Notes: generated from the letters alone by a model not told the origin. A DNA stretch of 64,000 bases from Spinellus fusiger (GCA_025094145.1 JALLLS010000118.1:1-64000), one strand, 5' to 3'. Positions 1-12,600 are shown, counted from the stretch's first letter. Numbers and translations: made by a program.

Positions 1-2
1 CT

Positions 3-83
3 CCTTTCAACCCTGACCATGTTTTGACGACAGCGGATCGCCTGGTCTCCAAACTGCAAGCCGAGTTAGACTTGGAAAACTAA
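3..83 (+). CDS. C-terminal end of an unknown gene (partial)
   Basis: The window opens inside a coding exon. Frame 3 stays open for 26 codons to a TAA at 81-83, ending in the residues AELDLEN. The stretch is balanced in composition, unlike the AT-rich spacer that follows directly, so I read it as the tail of a plus-strand gene whose body lies upstream of the window. Nothing in 26 residues identifies a family. Gene type and exon start are unknown. Confidence 0.5.
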   Translation, partial: PFNPDHVLTTADRLVSKLQAELDLEN

Positions 84-214
84 TTATTAAATTATAAAAC
101 ATAAAACACCCAAAAAAAAACTAGAAAATAGAAAAACACAAAAACAAGAGTTGCGATGTTTCCCTATATAGTGAACTAGCAATAAAAACAAGCAATGCTC
201 CTTTACAAAAAAAA

Positions 215-314
215 ACTATTATCATTACTATTACTATTATTACTATTACTATTATTACTATTACTATTATTACTATTACTATTATTATTACTATTATTAC
301 TATTATTATTACTA

Positions 315-350
<36 letters not shown>

Positions 351-384
351 CTATCACTATCACTATCACTATCACTATCATTAT
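215..384. repeat. TTA/CTA trinucleotide microsatellite
   Basis: About 170 bases made almost only of ATT, ACT and ATC triplets on the plus strand. ATTACT units dominate on the left, giving way to CACTAT units on the right. The array is imperfect, suggesting age or interrupted expansion. Confidence 0.9.
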
Positions 385-443
385 TTACTGTAAAAGGAGA
401 TATTGAAGAGCATTACAGATACTTGATAATTATTTATCTTCTC

Positions 444-499
444 TGATAGACACAAACATAGACTGATAGACACAAACATAGACTGATAGACACAAACAT
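444..499. repeat. 20-bp tandem repeat, nearly three copies
   Basis: The unit GATAGACACAAACATAGACT occurs twice in full and a third time truncated after 15 bases. The copies are identical, so the array is recent. No function is apparent. Confidence 0.9.
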
Positions 500-783
500 T
501 CTCCCCTTTTAGAGAGTACAAAAGAAAGAGACGTATTGTTATTCTCTTTATTATTCTCTCGTTACTATTCTCTTTATTGTTTATTATTTACACACCTACT
601 GTGTAAAGAAGAGATATTTTTTTTCTTTCTTTCTACCACCTGACGCGTCTCTCTGTGTTTTCTAGTTGTGACGTGCAAAGGACGCTTTCGGGCCTATTTT
701 GAACTGTGTCTTTTGACGCCTCCGCTATCGAGAACACACCCACCCTATTCGCTTGACACTCGACATTCTCTCTCTCTCATACT

Positions 784-3700
784 ATGTACCTTGAGGAACT
801 CATTATAGAAGGATTCAAGTCTTATGTCTCAAGAACTCACATTACAGGCTGGGATTCCGAATTTAACGCCATCACTGGTCTCAATGGCTCAGGAAAATCA
901 AATGTACTGGATGCTATTTGCTTTGTACTGGGCATTACCAACCTGTCGCAGGTAAACACTCTTTCTTAGTGCTGTGATTACTTTATTATTATTATTATTA
1001 TTATAACAGACACTTGCTCAATGACAACGACGGGGGTTGTATTTATAGGTGCGAGCCAGCAATCTTCAGGACTTGATCTATAAAAGAGGACAAGCAGGTG
1101 TCACCAAGGCTTCGGTTACTATTGTCCTTAATAATGAAAACAAAGACACCAGTCCTGTTGGCTTTGATGCGTATCGACAGATTACAGTGACACGACAGGT
1201 AGACTTAGGCATAGACAAAGAGACAAAGAGACAAAGAGAAAAGGAGAAAAAAAGATCAATAGAGCAATAGAGCATTACTAGGCACTGACAGCTATTCTTA
1301 GGTATTGATGGGTGGACGCACTAAATATATCATGAACGGACACAACACACAACAACAAACAGTCCAGAACCTGTTCCAATCCGTATCACTTAATATCAAC
1401 AACCCTCATTTCCTTATTATGCAGGGCCGCATTACAAAGGTCCTTAATATGAAGCCACAAGAGATCCTTAGTATGGTGGAAGAAGCAGCAGGCACACGAA
1501 TGTTTGAGGACCGCAAAAACAAGGCATTTCAAACAATGGCTAAAAAGGAAAGAACAGTAGAAGAGATCAACAAGGTAATGAAAGGCCGTCGATTCACACT
1601 CATAAAGAAATAAGCTTATTCTTGAGGAAATTACACCTCGTTTGGAACGCCTAAGAGCCGAAAAAAGAGTCTATCTTGACTTTCAAAAGACAGAATCCGA
1701 AATGGAGCGTCTGAATAGAATGGTTGTGGCTCATGAATACAGTCGCTACGATGTAAGTGCATCGACATTTCTGTAGAAATCCATACAATGGGCCTAGTCC
1801 TCTTTTCTTTGCAAAGGGAAAAAAAGAAGAAATATGAGTGATCTTTTGTATTCAAACCTTTCTATGGATGTAAAACTCTACAGGAAAGACTCAATCAATC
1901 AGGTGCTGATAATACTGCAAGACAGCTACATATCAATGGCTTGAAAGAAACAATACAGGCCCTCAAAGCTGAAATGAAAGCCATTGAAATAGAACGAAAT
2001 GCAGTAACAGAGAAACAGAAACAGAATTCAGCCAACGGAAGCAAGCTACGTGAATTGGAAGTACTTATCAAGCAGTACTCGACTCAGCTTGTTCGTTACA
2101 GAATCAAGGTTGAGCTTCAAGAGAATTCCATTGCAGACGAGCAGAAAAAGATGTCGAATTTAACATCATCCAAAGGAAAAGCAAGTAGAGCAAACACAAT
2201 AAATACAATAAAATCATTTCCTCAAGATATAAAAGAAAAAAGGAGGGGCGTTAATCTATGTACATTGATGCTTACGACTATTATACATTAGATGGAGAGA
2301 ACCCTTTCTGAGAAAAAAGAGAGTCATGCTAAGATTCGTCAAGAGTTCGAAGATTATCAAAAAGACCATGATGAGAAAAAAAAGGAAATGCAAAGGATAT
2401 CAGAACTTATTCAGACATTAACCACGGGTATTTCTGCTGAGGAAGGACACGAAAATGGATACATGGAACAACTTCAACGTAAGAATAGCAAGTCTAACTT
2501 TTTATGTAGATATAGAATACAAGGGAAAAAGAAAGAAAAGAGAAAATAACATTCAATGTATCTTTTTCTTGGATGAAATACAATAATAGATTGTAAAAAT
2601 GCGGATAGAGAGGCGTCGACTGCTGAAGATACTGCCAGACTAAGAATTACTCATCTCAACAAGGAGTTGGCAGAGAAAGAACCACAAGCAGTGAATGCTC
2701 AGAGACAGAACTATGGATTAATAGAGGAGATTGCATTCAACAAGAAGCAGGTGGCACACTTTGAGGCAAGTGAATAGAAATAGATATAATATATATATAA
2801 GTGAGGGTAGAATGAAGAGTGGATGTTGATGGATTCTTGCTTATCCCCTCTTAGAAAGAATTGAGCACACTTAACTGGAATCCAGAACAAGGCGATCGAT
2901 TGAACACTCAACGAGCACAGGCAGAAGCCATACTTCGTTCCTATAGAGAGGTAGGCCTTTGTCTTGTGTCTATTGATGAATGAGGAAATGAAAAAAAAAA
3001 GGTTGGGTATCTTATAGTATTTTATTTTATTTATGCTTAGCAAAAAGATGATCTTTCAAGACAGCTTTCAAGACTTGACTTTGTCTATAGTAACCCTACC
3101 CCAGATTTTGATCGTTCCAAAGTGAAAGGTCTTGTTGTAGATCTTATCTCTCTTGATAAAGAGAAGTTTGATGCTGCTACTGCACTCGAAATATGTGCAA
3201 AGGGCCGTCTTTACAATGTTGGTTTTATTTTTTTTATTTTTTTTTAGACACCAAGAAAGAAAATGGAAGACTCATAGCTTCACGAATACATTAGGTGATT
3301 GTTGAAGATGAGGTTGTGGGTGCTCAACTACTAGACAAAGGAAGACTTCAGCACCGCTGCACTCTTATTCCTCTCAACAGAATCCAGGGATCTGTTGCTT
3401 CAGCAGAGGTAATTGCTATCTTTCATTCTACTAGAATTGTGGTATAGAAAGAAAAAAGAGAAGAGAAAAAAAAAGATAAGAAAATGACTCAATAGAAACT
3501 GTAGCAAATCGCCAGAGCCAAGAAACTAGCACCGGGAAAAGTCGATCTTGCCCTCTCCCTTATTCGTTATGAAAAGGATGTGGAGGCAGCTATGGAATGG
3601 ATCTTTGGTAATACATTGATCTGCAAGGATGCAGAAACAGCAGAACTTGTTACCTTTGACAAGGACGTTAATATGAAGTCCATTACTCTTGATGGTGATG

Positions 3701-5846
3701 TGTATGATCCTTTTGGAACCTTGACGGGTGGTTCCAAACCAAGTTCCTCGGGTATTCTTATCAAGGTCCAGGAGATGAAGGGTGTGTCCGAGAGTCTCAG
3801 ACAACAGGAGGAGGTGTATGATAAGCTTAAGAAGGAGTGGGTTGAATGTCAAGAATCAATGGATCAATACAAGCAATGTAAGCAACGTCTTGATCTTCAG
3901 GCACACGAGGTTTTGTTGCTTGAAGATAGACTGAGCAAGAGTATGCACGCACAGGTAAAGTAGGCAATGGTAGGCTATACCTAACCCTCTTTGTCCTATC
4001 TGTTTAGTTGTTGGAACAAGTAAAAGAGATCAAGCAACAGATTGAGAACTACAAGGCATCTGTAGTGGAGGCACAAAAAGACCGTGCAAAGGCAGTGGCT
4101 GACTACAAGCGTATTGAGAAGGAGATGAACGAGTTTAACGATAATAAGGATTCGAAACTGAGCGAGATGACGGTAATGGATCCATACTGTGAAATGTAGA
4201 TAAGAATGAATGTATGTCTTATTTGTTGTGTAGAAAAATGTAGAACATACCAAACTACAACTGTCTCATAAAAGTCAAAAACTTCAAGACATGCAGCGTG
4301 CTGTCCAAACACTTCAGCTTGAAATAGGTAAACAAGAGGAACAAACAGGAACAATAGAACGTACCCTTAACAGATAGAATAAATAGATCAACTTGAGACA
4401 GACATTGGTGCTTGTGAACAGAACATTGTCGAATCCTGCGCAACTATTCATCTCTACAAACAAACTGCAGAGCTGTTAAGGCAAGACTTGGAGCAATCAC
4501 AAGTAAGCCTTTATTTACTTTCTATAATGAAAATGCCTATTCTAATTCCCCACCAAGTCTTTGAATGATCAAACTCAAGTGAGAATCGAGCAAGAAACAG
4601 AAGCATTGAATGCACACAACACAGAAATCCAGGAATTTGATGCTCTTCATAAATGTAAATCATCTCAAGTAGTAGAGTATGGCCTTGAAGTTCAAAAGAT
4701 CACACATGAGATGGAGAGACATCAAAAAGAACAGCAGAGTGCACAACAAATGGTGAATGATCTTGAGAATCAGTATGAATGGATAGTGGATCAGAAGCAG
4801 TAAGTCCATCCTGAAACTGTTCATGGACATCTCATGGATTTTATTTTTGTATTTTTCTTTCATTCTTATGTGTAGGTTATTTGGTCAACCCAACACTCCT
4901 TATGATTACAAGAATATCAGTATGAGTGATACAAAGAGAACATTAGCACAGTTGGCTACAAAATACGACACAATGCGTAAAAAGATCAATGTCCGAGTGA
5001 TGAGCATGATAGACAAGTACGTTTGTTAGTGATCAAGATAATGTTGGCATCTGACTCATCCTCTTGGACATACTTTATTAGTGATGAAAAGAAAGAAACC
5101 GCTTTGAATCAAAGACTAGCCACTGTTCAAAGAGACAAGCATAAGATTGAAGATACAGTAAAGACAGTAGAGCAGCATAAAAAGGAAACCCTCGAACGCA
5201 CTTGGCAGAAAGTGAACAAGTCAGTGACAATGGATTGAATATATCTAACTCAAGAATAGAGATTTCTCAGATATATTTGCAGACTTATTACCAGGCAATA
5301 CTTGTAAATTACAGGCACCTCAAGGCAAGGATATTTCTGATGGATTGGAGGTCAAAGTATGCATTGGTGGTGTGTGGAAACAGAGTCTAAGTGAGTTGAG
5401 TGGTGGTCAAAAGTAAGTCAATCCAGCACATGTATAGGAGACATAATTCATTGATACTTTCTCGGTTCAGATCTTTGGTGGCCCTGTCCTTGATTCTTTC
5501 CTTATTGCAATACAAGCCTGCTCCCATGTATATTCTTGATGAAGTGGATGCTGCTCTGGATCTCTCCCATACTCAGAACATAGGCCAACTGCTAAAGACT
5601 CGTTTCAAAGGATCTCAGTTTATTGTTGTCTCTCTTAAAGAAGGCATGTTTAACAACGCCAATGTCATTTTCAAAACTCACTTTAAAGACGGAACTTCCG
5701 TTGTAGAGGTAAGTATGTCATTGGCGCTTGTATTTTCTCGAAAAGATTCCTTATTCGGCTTTATTTCTTATGGGCAGAGAATCACTGGTGAAAGTATAAA
5801 GCAAAAGGAGAATAGTATCACTCTACAGCGCAAACGTCAACGATGA
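784..5846 (+). CDS. SMC2: Condensin subunit SMC2 (structural maintenance of chromosomes 2)
   Basis: SMC2 pairs with SMC4 as the ATPase core of condensin, which compacts mitotic chromosomes. I resolve 20 exons: 784-951, 1049-1198, 1302-1574, 1615-1752, 1884-2180, 2292-2478, 2590-2765, 2855-2950, 3041-3217, 3295-3408, 3505-3954, 4008-4172, 4234-4327, 4387-4502, 4558-4799, 4876-5016, 5082-5219, 5260-5412, 5471-5708, 5778-5846. They add up to 1193 residues, close to human (1197) and yeast (1170) SMC2. Visible features are Walker A (GLNGSGKS, residues 32-39), long coiled coils, a hinge with DPFGTLTGG, the ABC signature LSELSGGQ near residue 1088 and Walker B ([11 protein letters not shown]) near 1115. 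The start is the first ATG after a stop-rich leader. Introns 5 and 7 begin with GCAAGT rather than GT, and only this choice keeps the frame open. The sequence immediately before the hinge and head motifs follows SMC2 rather than SMC4. Confidence 0.97.
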
Positions 5847-6075
5847 AGAAGAAAAAGAGAATAGAACATCAATGCATAAAGGTTTTCTTAGATGCTTTGT
5901 TTGTGTCTCGCGTGCTTGCAGTCTATAAAATAATAAACCCCGCATCTTTTTTTTTTCTTTTCTTTTCTTTTTTTCTTTTCTTTTTTTTACTTTGAATTTT
6001 GCCTCTTTTATTTTCTTCAACACTTGTCTCGACTGCCCTTGCTATTAGTACTTTGGTGTTTGTGAATTGTCCATC

Positions 6076-7408
6076 ATGTCAGGTTTAAAGCGTGCAAGTG
6101 TAGAGAACGGAACAAAAGACACAGGCATAAAGAAGAAAGCTGTAGCCCCCACACGACAAACTACACTGTTTTCTATGTTCAAACCAGCAGTGTCCCAAAG
6201 CAAGGAGAGCAAAGAGAAAGACACCCAGACAGTAGGGCCTTTTATTTCTACAGAAAATACTGTCATAGAGACCAAGACAATTGCTTCCGATTTATGTAGT
6301 GAAGATAAAGAATGTTTTGCACTTGAATTAAAAACCATGGAGGAGGGTTGGTTTAACATTCTCTTGCCAGAAATGAAGAAGAAATACTTTACAGAAGTAG
6401 GTTTTTAAGTTGTATATTTAAACAAATGGAAATGAACACTGCTCAATTCCATCCAAATGCCCCTCTTTTCTATATATTTTTCACAGTTAAAGGCATTCTT
6501 AAAGTCAGAAAAAGATGGCAACAAAGCAGTCTATCCACCTGGTAAGTGTATCTACTTTACTCTTGGAGGAGGAAGAGTGTTGCAAGGCACTGATAGGATG
6601 CTGATCTGTATAAAAGAGGATCAAATCTACAGTTGGTCAGTATTTACACCTCTTTCCAATGTGAAGATTGTTATTCTTGGTCAAGGTAAATGTCGGGACA
6701 CTTTTTGTGTTGATTTGTGTTGATTTGTGTGGATTTGTATGGATTTATCCACAGATCCTTACCATAATGTAAACCAGGCCCATGGACTCTGCTTCTCAGT
6801 ACGCAAAGGTGTAAATCCTCCACCCTCACTCGTCAACATCTACACTGCTATTCAAAAAGACTACCCTGACTTCAAGAAACCCAAGCACGGGTAATCACAC
6901 TACTTGGACTTCTTCTAATGATTATTTGTTTTTTTATTTTTATTTTTATTTTTATTTATTTATTTAAAAAAGTTATCTGGAGGCATGGGCACAACAGGGT
7001 GTTTTGATGCTAAATACATCATTGACTGTCCGTGCGCATGAACCAGCAAGCCATGCTAAGAAGGGATGGGAGGAGTTCACGGGAGCTATCATTGATCATT
7101 TGAACTCAAAGAAGAAGAACATTGTCTTTTTGCTTTGGGGAGCCCATGCACAAAAAAAAGGCGCAAAGATTGATACCTCGGTAAGTGGATGCTGTCAATG
7201 ACCAGTGCATAGATACAAGTCAACTCATAAGAATGGGTGGGTGTGATTGCAATAGAAACATAAGGTGCTCAAGGCAGTTCATCCCTCCCCCTTGTCAGCT
7301 CACCGAGGATTCTTTGAATGCGGTCATTTCAAAACAGCCAATGAATATCTTGTTGAACATGGAAAGAAGGAAATTCAATGGAATTGTTTACCAGAGACAT
7401 TAGTATAA
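6076..7408 (+). CDS. UNG1: Uracil-DNA glycosylase (family 1 UDG)
   Basis: The enzyme removes uracil from DNA to start base-excision repair. Six exons (6076-6396, 6487-6541, 6617-6685, 6755-6890, 6973-7180, 7256-7408) give 313 residues. The water-activating motif GQDPYH falls across an intron near residue 147, followed by the uracil-binding region [14 protein letters not shown] and the HPSPLS loop with the catalytic histidine near residue 272. The first 100 residues are basic and serine-rich. They include QTTLFSMF at 28-35, which fits the PCNA-interacting (PIP) pattern and resembles the nuclear N-terminus of animal UNG2, so a nuclear, replication-linked form is likely. The ATG at 6076 is the first in frame; it lies 230 bases after the SMC2 stop. 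The gene converges on APC2, with 149 bases between the two stops. Confidence 0.96.
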
Positions 7409-7557
7409 GGATTCTTTATCTCTGTGTATTATTAAAGATAATTTATAGTCATTCCATCTCTATTGTCATTCGTATTGTGTGTGTGTGTGTGTTTATAGAA
7501 AGAAAGAAAAAGGAATAACTAGCAATCGTCTTTTGCAAAGAGTATATTAGATGTCTA

Positions 7558-9303
7558 TTATTCTTTCACCAGCTGAAATCGTCCTGTATTTGTCATCTTC
7601 AATATTCCTTGTTCTTCCCAAAAGTTTAGGCTTTTCATTGTCTTTTCCAGAGAAACACCACACTTCTTGGCAATGCTATCAGCAGTCCATGGAATATCTA
7701 AAGAGCATTGTTTGGCTACACTGTAGCGCAATAGACATCTACCTTTAGAACTGAAATGAGAAATAACAGTAGCATCAATAGGATCCACTGTGATATCCAG
7801 TGAGCCTGATTTGAATTCCAATGTTAAATTCACTCTGCCTAGTTCTGGGAGCCATCGAAGGGAGCGTGAGGGTTGGACACGGCTGTATTCCGAAGAATAT
7901 GTTTTCATAGCCCTAGCAAATCATACAAAAGAAAAGAAGAGGTGTGAATACAGAGTCTGTATTTCTGCCTTATATATATATATCAAAGATTAGACATGAG
8001 CAAGAACATAGTTACTCTAAGCACAAGGGTGTTAATGCCATGGTGGGTTCTTTCTCTTCTTCTTCCTCTGGATCTATCCAAGAATGACGAGAAAGAATGA
8101 ATCCATGAAAGGACATTGGCCATTGATGGTTATTTTCATAGATTCTCTTGTTAATTCTCTGACTATTTTCCATGTCGTTGATCATCACTGTAGCATTTTC
8201 TATACTCTCCCCAAGGCGTTGTTTCATCTTCTCCAATCGTATTTTCTATAGAGTGTCATTCCCTTGAAGACACGACAGGACCTACTTCTGTACTATACTG
8301 TTGATGCTTCAACAAAGCCACGCTCAACTGAGCCTGATACTCCTTCAAAAAGTTATCTTTTGCACAAGTGTCTTTAGAGGCACACAGAGAGATAAGCATA
8401 GCCATTAAGTCTGAGCTTTTACGTTCAAGCCATTCCTTATCAACTAATCCGTAAGGCATAGGCATGGATAAGCACCTTGTAGTTAATAGTAACCTCTTTC
8501 TTTATAGAATAAAGAGTGCTTACAAAATTCTCCTCTTGATTCTTCAAAGAGATGATGAGAATGGGATCCACCCTTGTATAACTCATCTCTTGCAAAGACA
8601 TAGACAGTTTCTGGATTTGGGCATAATGTGTTGGTGTCATCTTCTCTGAGCCTCTCAACCACTGCTTGGACCATATCATTGCGGTAGGTTCTATTATTAT
8701 TATTATTATTACTGTTGTTGTTGTTGTTGATGATGATATTTAATGGTACAAGGCCACCTTTATCTATGACAAGTACCTGACGTATTCTTCTATAGTATCA
8801 ACAATAGGCAATAATATATCACATGTTGGGTCCAAGTACTTAAATGTCTTGATACAAAGAAGATAGTAGTTCATGATATGTTTAGCAGGAATGCCCTGGT
8901 GGAATAGACGCTTCTTGAGTCTGTTTGTATATATACATGTATATGTGTATGGTATATGTGTATCAATAGATATATAGATCGATAAATAGACAAATAGATC
9001 AATAAGTAGATCAATAGACACATAGACACATAGACACATAGCAGGTAGAGTACTTCATAGTAGGTGTAATACATGAGAAGACTCGGGTCAGCTACCTACT
9101 CATCTTGAAACACCTTGCTATGCTTCATGTCATGGCAGAGAGTCTTCTAAAAAAAAGGAGGGGAATATAACTGTGAAGTTGGTGTACTGTCTTGTATGAA
9201 CTCAACTACAGTGCTATTGACTTGCCTTGTAGCTGTCTATTTGAGAGAGAGTATCAGGATAGCCCAGCACAAGGTCAAATAAGCTGAGTGTTTCTGTAGG
9301 CAT
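7558..9303 (-). CDS. APC2: Anaphase-promoting complex subunit 2 (cullin-like), short form
   Basis: APC2 is the cullin-type scaffold of the APC/C ubiquitin ligase; its C-terminus holds the RING subunit APC11. Eight exons read on the minus strand (9303-9226, 9146-9100, 8920-8777, 8690-8494, 8443-8286, 8245-8016, 7912-7743, 7697-7558) join in frame to 387 residues. The match to animal APC2 is clear: a LFDLVLGYPDT start, RLFHQGI and LDPTCDILLP, the cullin block SLCASKDT, MINDMENSQRIN, the RSLRWLPELGRV segment and the C-terminal winged helix ending in GRFQLVKE. Animal and yeast APC2 have more than 800 residues; here about the first 300-350 are missing, and the 355 bases before this ATG hold no matching exon. 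The first intron uses a GCAAGT donor. Either the fungal protein is short or the N-terminal part has been lost. Confidence 0.9.
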
Positions 9304-9658
9304 TCTTCTGCTATCCTTTCAAGCTATGATAATAGTGATAATAATAACGGTAACAATAATAACATTAACAGTAACAATAATATAAAGACCAACTCTCACT
9401 GCCAAAACAAATAAAATGCCACTATTCAAGTCCCGAACAAAGTTCAAACTATTTTTTTTTACCTTTATATCAACTACAAATTACAAGAGTAACTTACTCT
9501 TTATTAAGAAAACACCAAGAAAACAATCTCACCCACTTTATCTCATTACAAAATCACACTTTTTATTGTTTATTTATTGATGGATCGATTCATGAATGGA
9601 TTTTAACAGTTGAATAGGTCTGAATCTTAAGTAATGGGAGGAGGAGAGGAGGAGGATC
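9304..9658. other. Spacer between APC2 start and COPA stop
   Basis: AT-rich sequence with GTTATT-type simple repeats (about 9328-9385) and a poly-T run. Translation of both strands gives no coding segment; in particular nothing resembles the missing N-terminal part of APC2. The APC2 promoter must lie here, downstream of the COPA stop. Confidence 0.6.
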
Positions 9659-12600
9659 TTATGCTAATAAACGCAATCCACTGGCACTGGCATTGATCTG
9701 AGCAACTTCACACACTGTGCATAGTTTGCCTTGTAATTCTGGTTTGTAGGAAGCTTGACAGAAAGGACAAGTGGCCTTTGGAGATCCCTTGTAAATAGGC
9801 TCAAATGTAATACTACACACAACAAAGGGGTTGTATTGGTCATAGTTGAGTTCCAGTTCATCTCTCAATGTGCGCTCACACACAGCTTGGATTTGGCGTG
9901 CCTAGATATATTAATATATAAATGTAAATAAAAACAAGACAGGGAAATCAGTAGCAGTAAAGAACACTCCCCCTCCCCTTTTTCTTTTTTCTTTTTTCTT
10001 TATGCACACTTACCTCATCAGCAACAGCTTTAGGGGGGGCCAACTCAAGCAAACGACGGGCAAACTGGGAAGCAGTGCTAAAGTTCTTGAGCTTAAAGGC
10101 CTGTTTGGCTGCCTGTCGAAGAGCCAGCTGAAGATGGGATGCCTGCAACTGACAATGGGTGAAATAGGCTGCCAATTCAAGAGCACGCTTCACATTCTCG
10201 GGTTCTGCACCTGTGGTTGTACGGCGCTGCTGCTCCATGGCTAATCCAGTCAAGTACTCACGGCAAATGCTAATCAATTGAGCCACCTCGTCTGCCTCTG
10301 CCTTGTTGGATGCCACAGTAAAGAGAATAGAATGGAGCAGTGTCTTGAACTGAGTGGCAGAAGCTGCCAATCTGCCTGAAGTAAACAGTCTGTAGCCCAG
10401 CTGAAGTTGTGTCGAGACAATGTTCTGCAGATTGTAGGCAACAGCAGGAAGACTGTTTCTGGGGCTGGAGTCTTCAGGCTGACGGCGAAGAGAAAAGGTG
10501 AGCGTGGGGCTGGAGGCTGTTGAGGCAAGATAGACACGAGAGGCCTGGAAGATGGAGAGGAAGTAGGGCTTCAAGGGCTCAAACTGGACAATGCCCACTT
10601 GGCGATTCAGTATCTACAACAACAACAACAACAAAAAGGGACAAGTGTGAGTAGGTGGGATGTTTGGAGGTGATGGTAAGAGATCCATTCATCCACTTAC
10701 CTGCATTGCACTTTCAAAAGAACCAGCTGCAATATGATCCACAGCAAGAGGAGAGTTCTGAACCCAAAGTGTGCTTTCATGCGTCCCACTGGTAGGAGCA
10801 ACAAAGTCGGCTGTGGCTTTGGCAGCAGCATGGCCCATCTCAGCATCAATGTCCACTTTAATATCATCATCCACATCCCATCCTCCCCCTTCATCGTGCT
10901 CTAGACCCTCCAAGGCATCGTCCTGTTCATACGTCTGGGTCTGTCTGCCCGGCATCGCCAAGGCATCGTCCTCCTCTCCTCCCCAATCACCACCTGCATT
11001 CTCAATATCATCAATCTGCTCATCATAGGAAAAGGTGGGTGCTGCCATGGGATGCGTTCCACTGCGCTCAGAAGAAAAGGCGCCCTCAAAGAAGCTCTTG
11101 GACACAGTAAGAAGAGGCCAGTTGGGATCCTCGAGCTGAGTCACTGGCTTGGGAAGAGAGGGCACCTCACTCAACACAGGCATCTCAATCTCCTCTTTGG
11201 TCTTTCCTGCTGCTGCCAGAATAGACTCAGCTTGCTCCGTCAGTCCATGCGAGGTGGCTGTCAGGTAGGCAAGGGGCCACTGACCCACTTCAGTAAGAAC
11301 ACGCACACGCTCCTGGATGTCTCCCAAGTACAGGGCGTTCTGGAACCGGGCCATGGGATCCTCTCTACGCTCAGCAATGTTCATCATGCGTCGAAGGTTG
11401 GTCTCATTGCCGCCGACAAGGTATAAGAAGGAGAGTTTGTCGTAGTTGTTTGTGCGTTGGTAGGCCATTTCCACCATTTTGTAGTTGCCCTGATGCAGTG
11501 CCTCTGTGCTCAGCTTTGCCCAGCAGTCGGGCTGGTCCATGGCCTTGGCGGTCTCAAGAGCGACCTCGAGATTGCCACACTCCAGGGCCAGTTCAAAGCG
11601 TGTTCTGTCGTCTCGAACAAAGTGGAGGGCAATCTCGGGGTATCCTTTTTTTTGCAAATAGGCAATGATGGACTGGCCTACGAGATTCGAACTACGGATG
11701 ATATGCAGCACCTCCTCATACTGTCGGTTGAGAAGGGCCAGTTTGAATCGGTACTCTGTAGGATCAATGGTCATGGTGTGGGGCTTCTGCTCACGGTCCA
11801 TCACATGCAGTGTCTTTCCCTTGATCATGGTCAGATACACAGGCTGCTCCAATGTACGGATAATGCCATTGTCTCCCTGGGGCAGGGCGTACTTGATGTG
11901 GTTGAGTGTGCAGTAAATGAACACACCCGATGTCTCCCATGTGCCACTCTTGATACGGATGGTCTCGTGGATCTGGCATGTCTGCTTGAGGTTCTTGTCT
12001 GCCATTGTAATGGAGTGTTTGCTCAACAGGGCTACGGTGGAGAGATCGGCAGACCAAACCACATACTTGACAGCTGCCACTGCCAGTTCAGTGACGACGC
12101 GTCTCTGCTGGATGTCAAAGAGAAGAACGCTGCTGGCTGTGGCCAGCAACACATTGCCAGTGCCAGCATAGAACATCTCGGTGACCTGTGCAGGTGTTTT
12201 GAAGGACTTTGTTACTGTGTTGGATAAGTCGCGGATCTGGATCTGTTGGCTCGTAGCATCAAAGACAGCAAATCGGTTGCGAGCAATGAACAGGGCCGAG
12301 TGTCCAGCGCCACGCTTTCCTTCATCTGCAGGTTCTTTCAGTGTACCGGACAAGTTCTTGGGGAGGGTGTAGAGTTCATACATGCCACCTTCATGAGGCT
12401 AAATAAATACAGGAAGAATAAGTTTCCTCGGGTGTCTCCCTTTTTTTTTTCTTTATAAAAAAAAAAAATCCAAACTACCTACCGAAGTGACAAGAACAGC
12501 ACGTTCAGCAGGATTGAAGGAGAGGGTGCATGGTTGGACGTACTGTGAGCCTAACTTACGAACACTGAGGATTTCCTGATCAGCCGTACTGGTGATATCA

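Larger units (their letters stand above)
84..783. other. Spacer with microsatellite and tandem repeat upstream of SMC2
   Basis: This 700-base spacer holds a TTA/CTA-type microsatellite (about 215-384), a 20-bp tandem repeat (about 444-499) and a pyrimidine-rich, CTCT-rich stretch running up to the SMC2 start codon. Open frames across the microsatellite translate to poly-leucine or poly-isoleucine/valine and are repeat artefacts, not genes. The SMC2 promoter must lie in the last few hundred bases; I see no clear TATA box. Confidence 0.7.

Noticed and set aside
121..446. Open frames on both strands giving poly-Ile/Val or poly-Leu proteins
   Set aside because: They are translations of the trinucleotide microsatellite and have no non-repeat content.
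2185..2291. Alternative GT donors for SMC2 intron 5 (at 2185 and 2250)
   Set aside because: The first gives a stop at once in the next exon; the second would leave a 42-base intron and insert an unlikely segment into the coiled coil. The GCAAGT donor at 2181 fits better.
11457..12227. 256-residue open frame on the plus strand inside COPA
   Set aside because: It is the antisense shadow of a long conserved COPA exon; codon-position conservation lies on the other strand.
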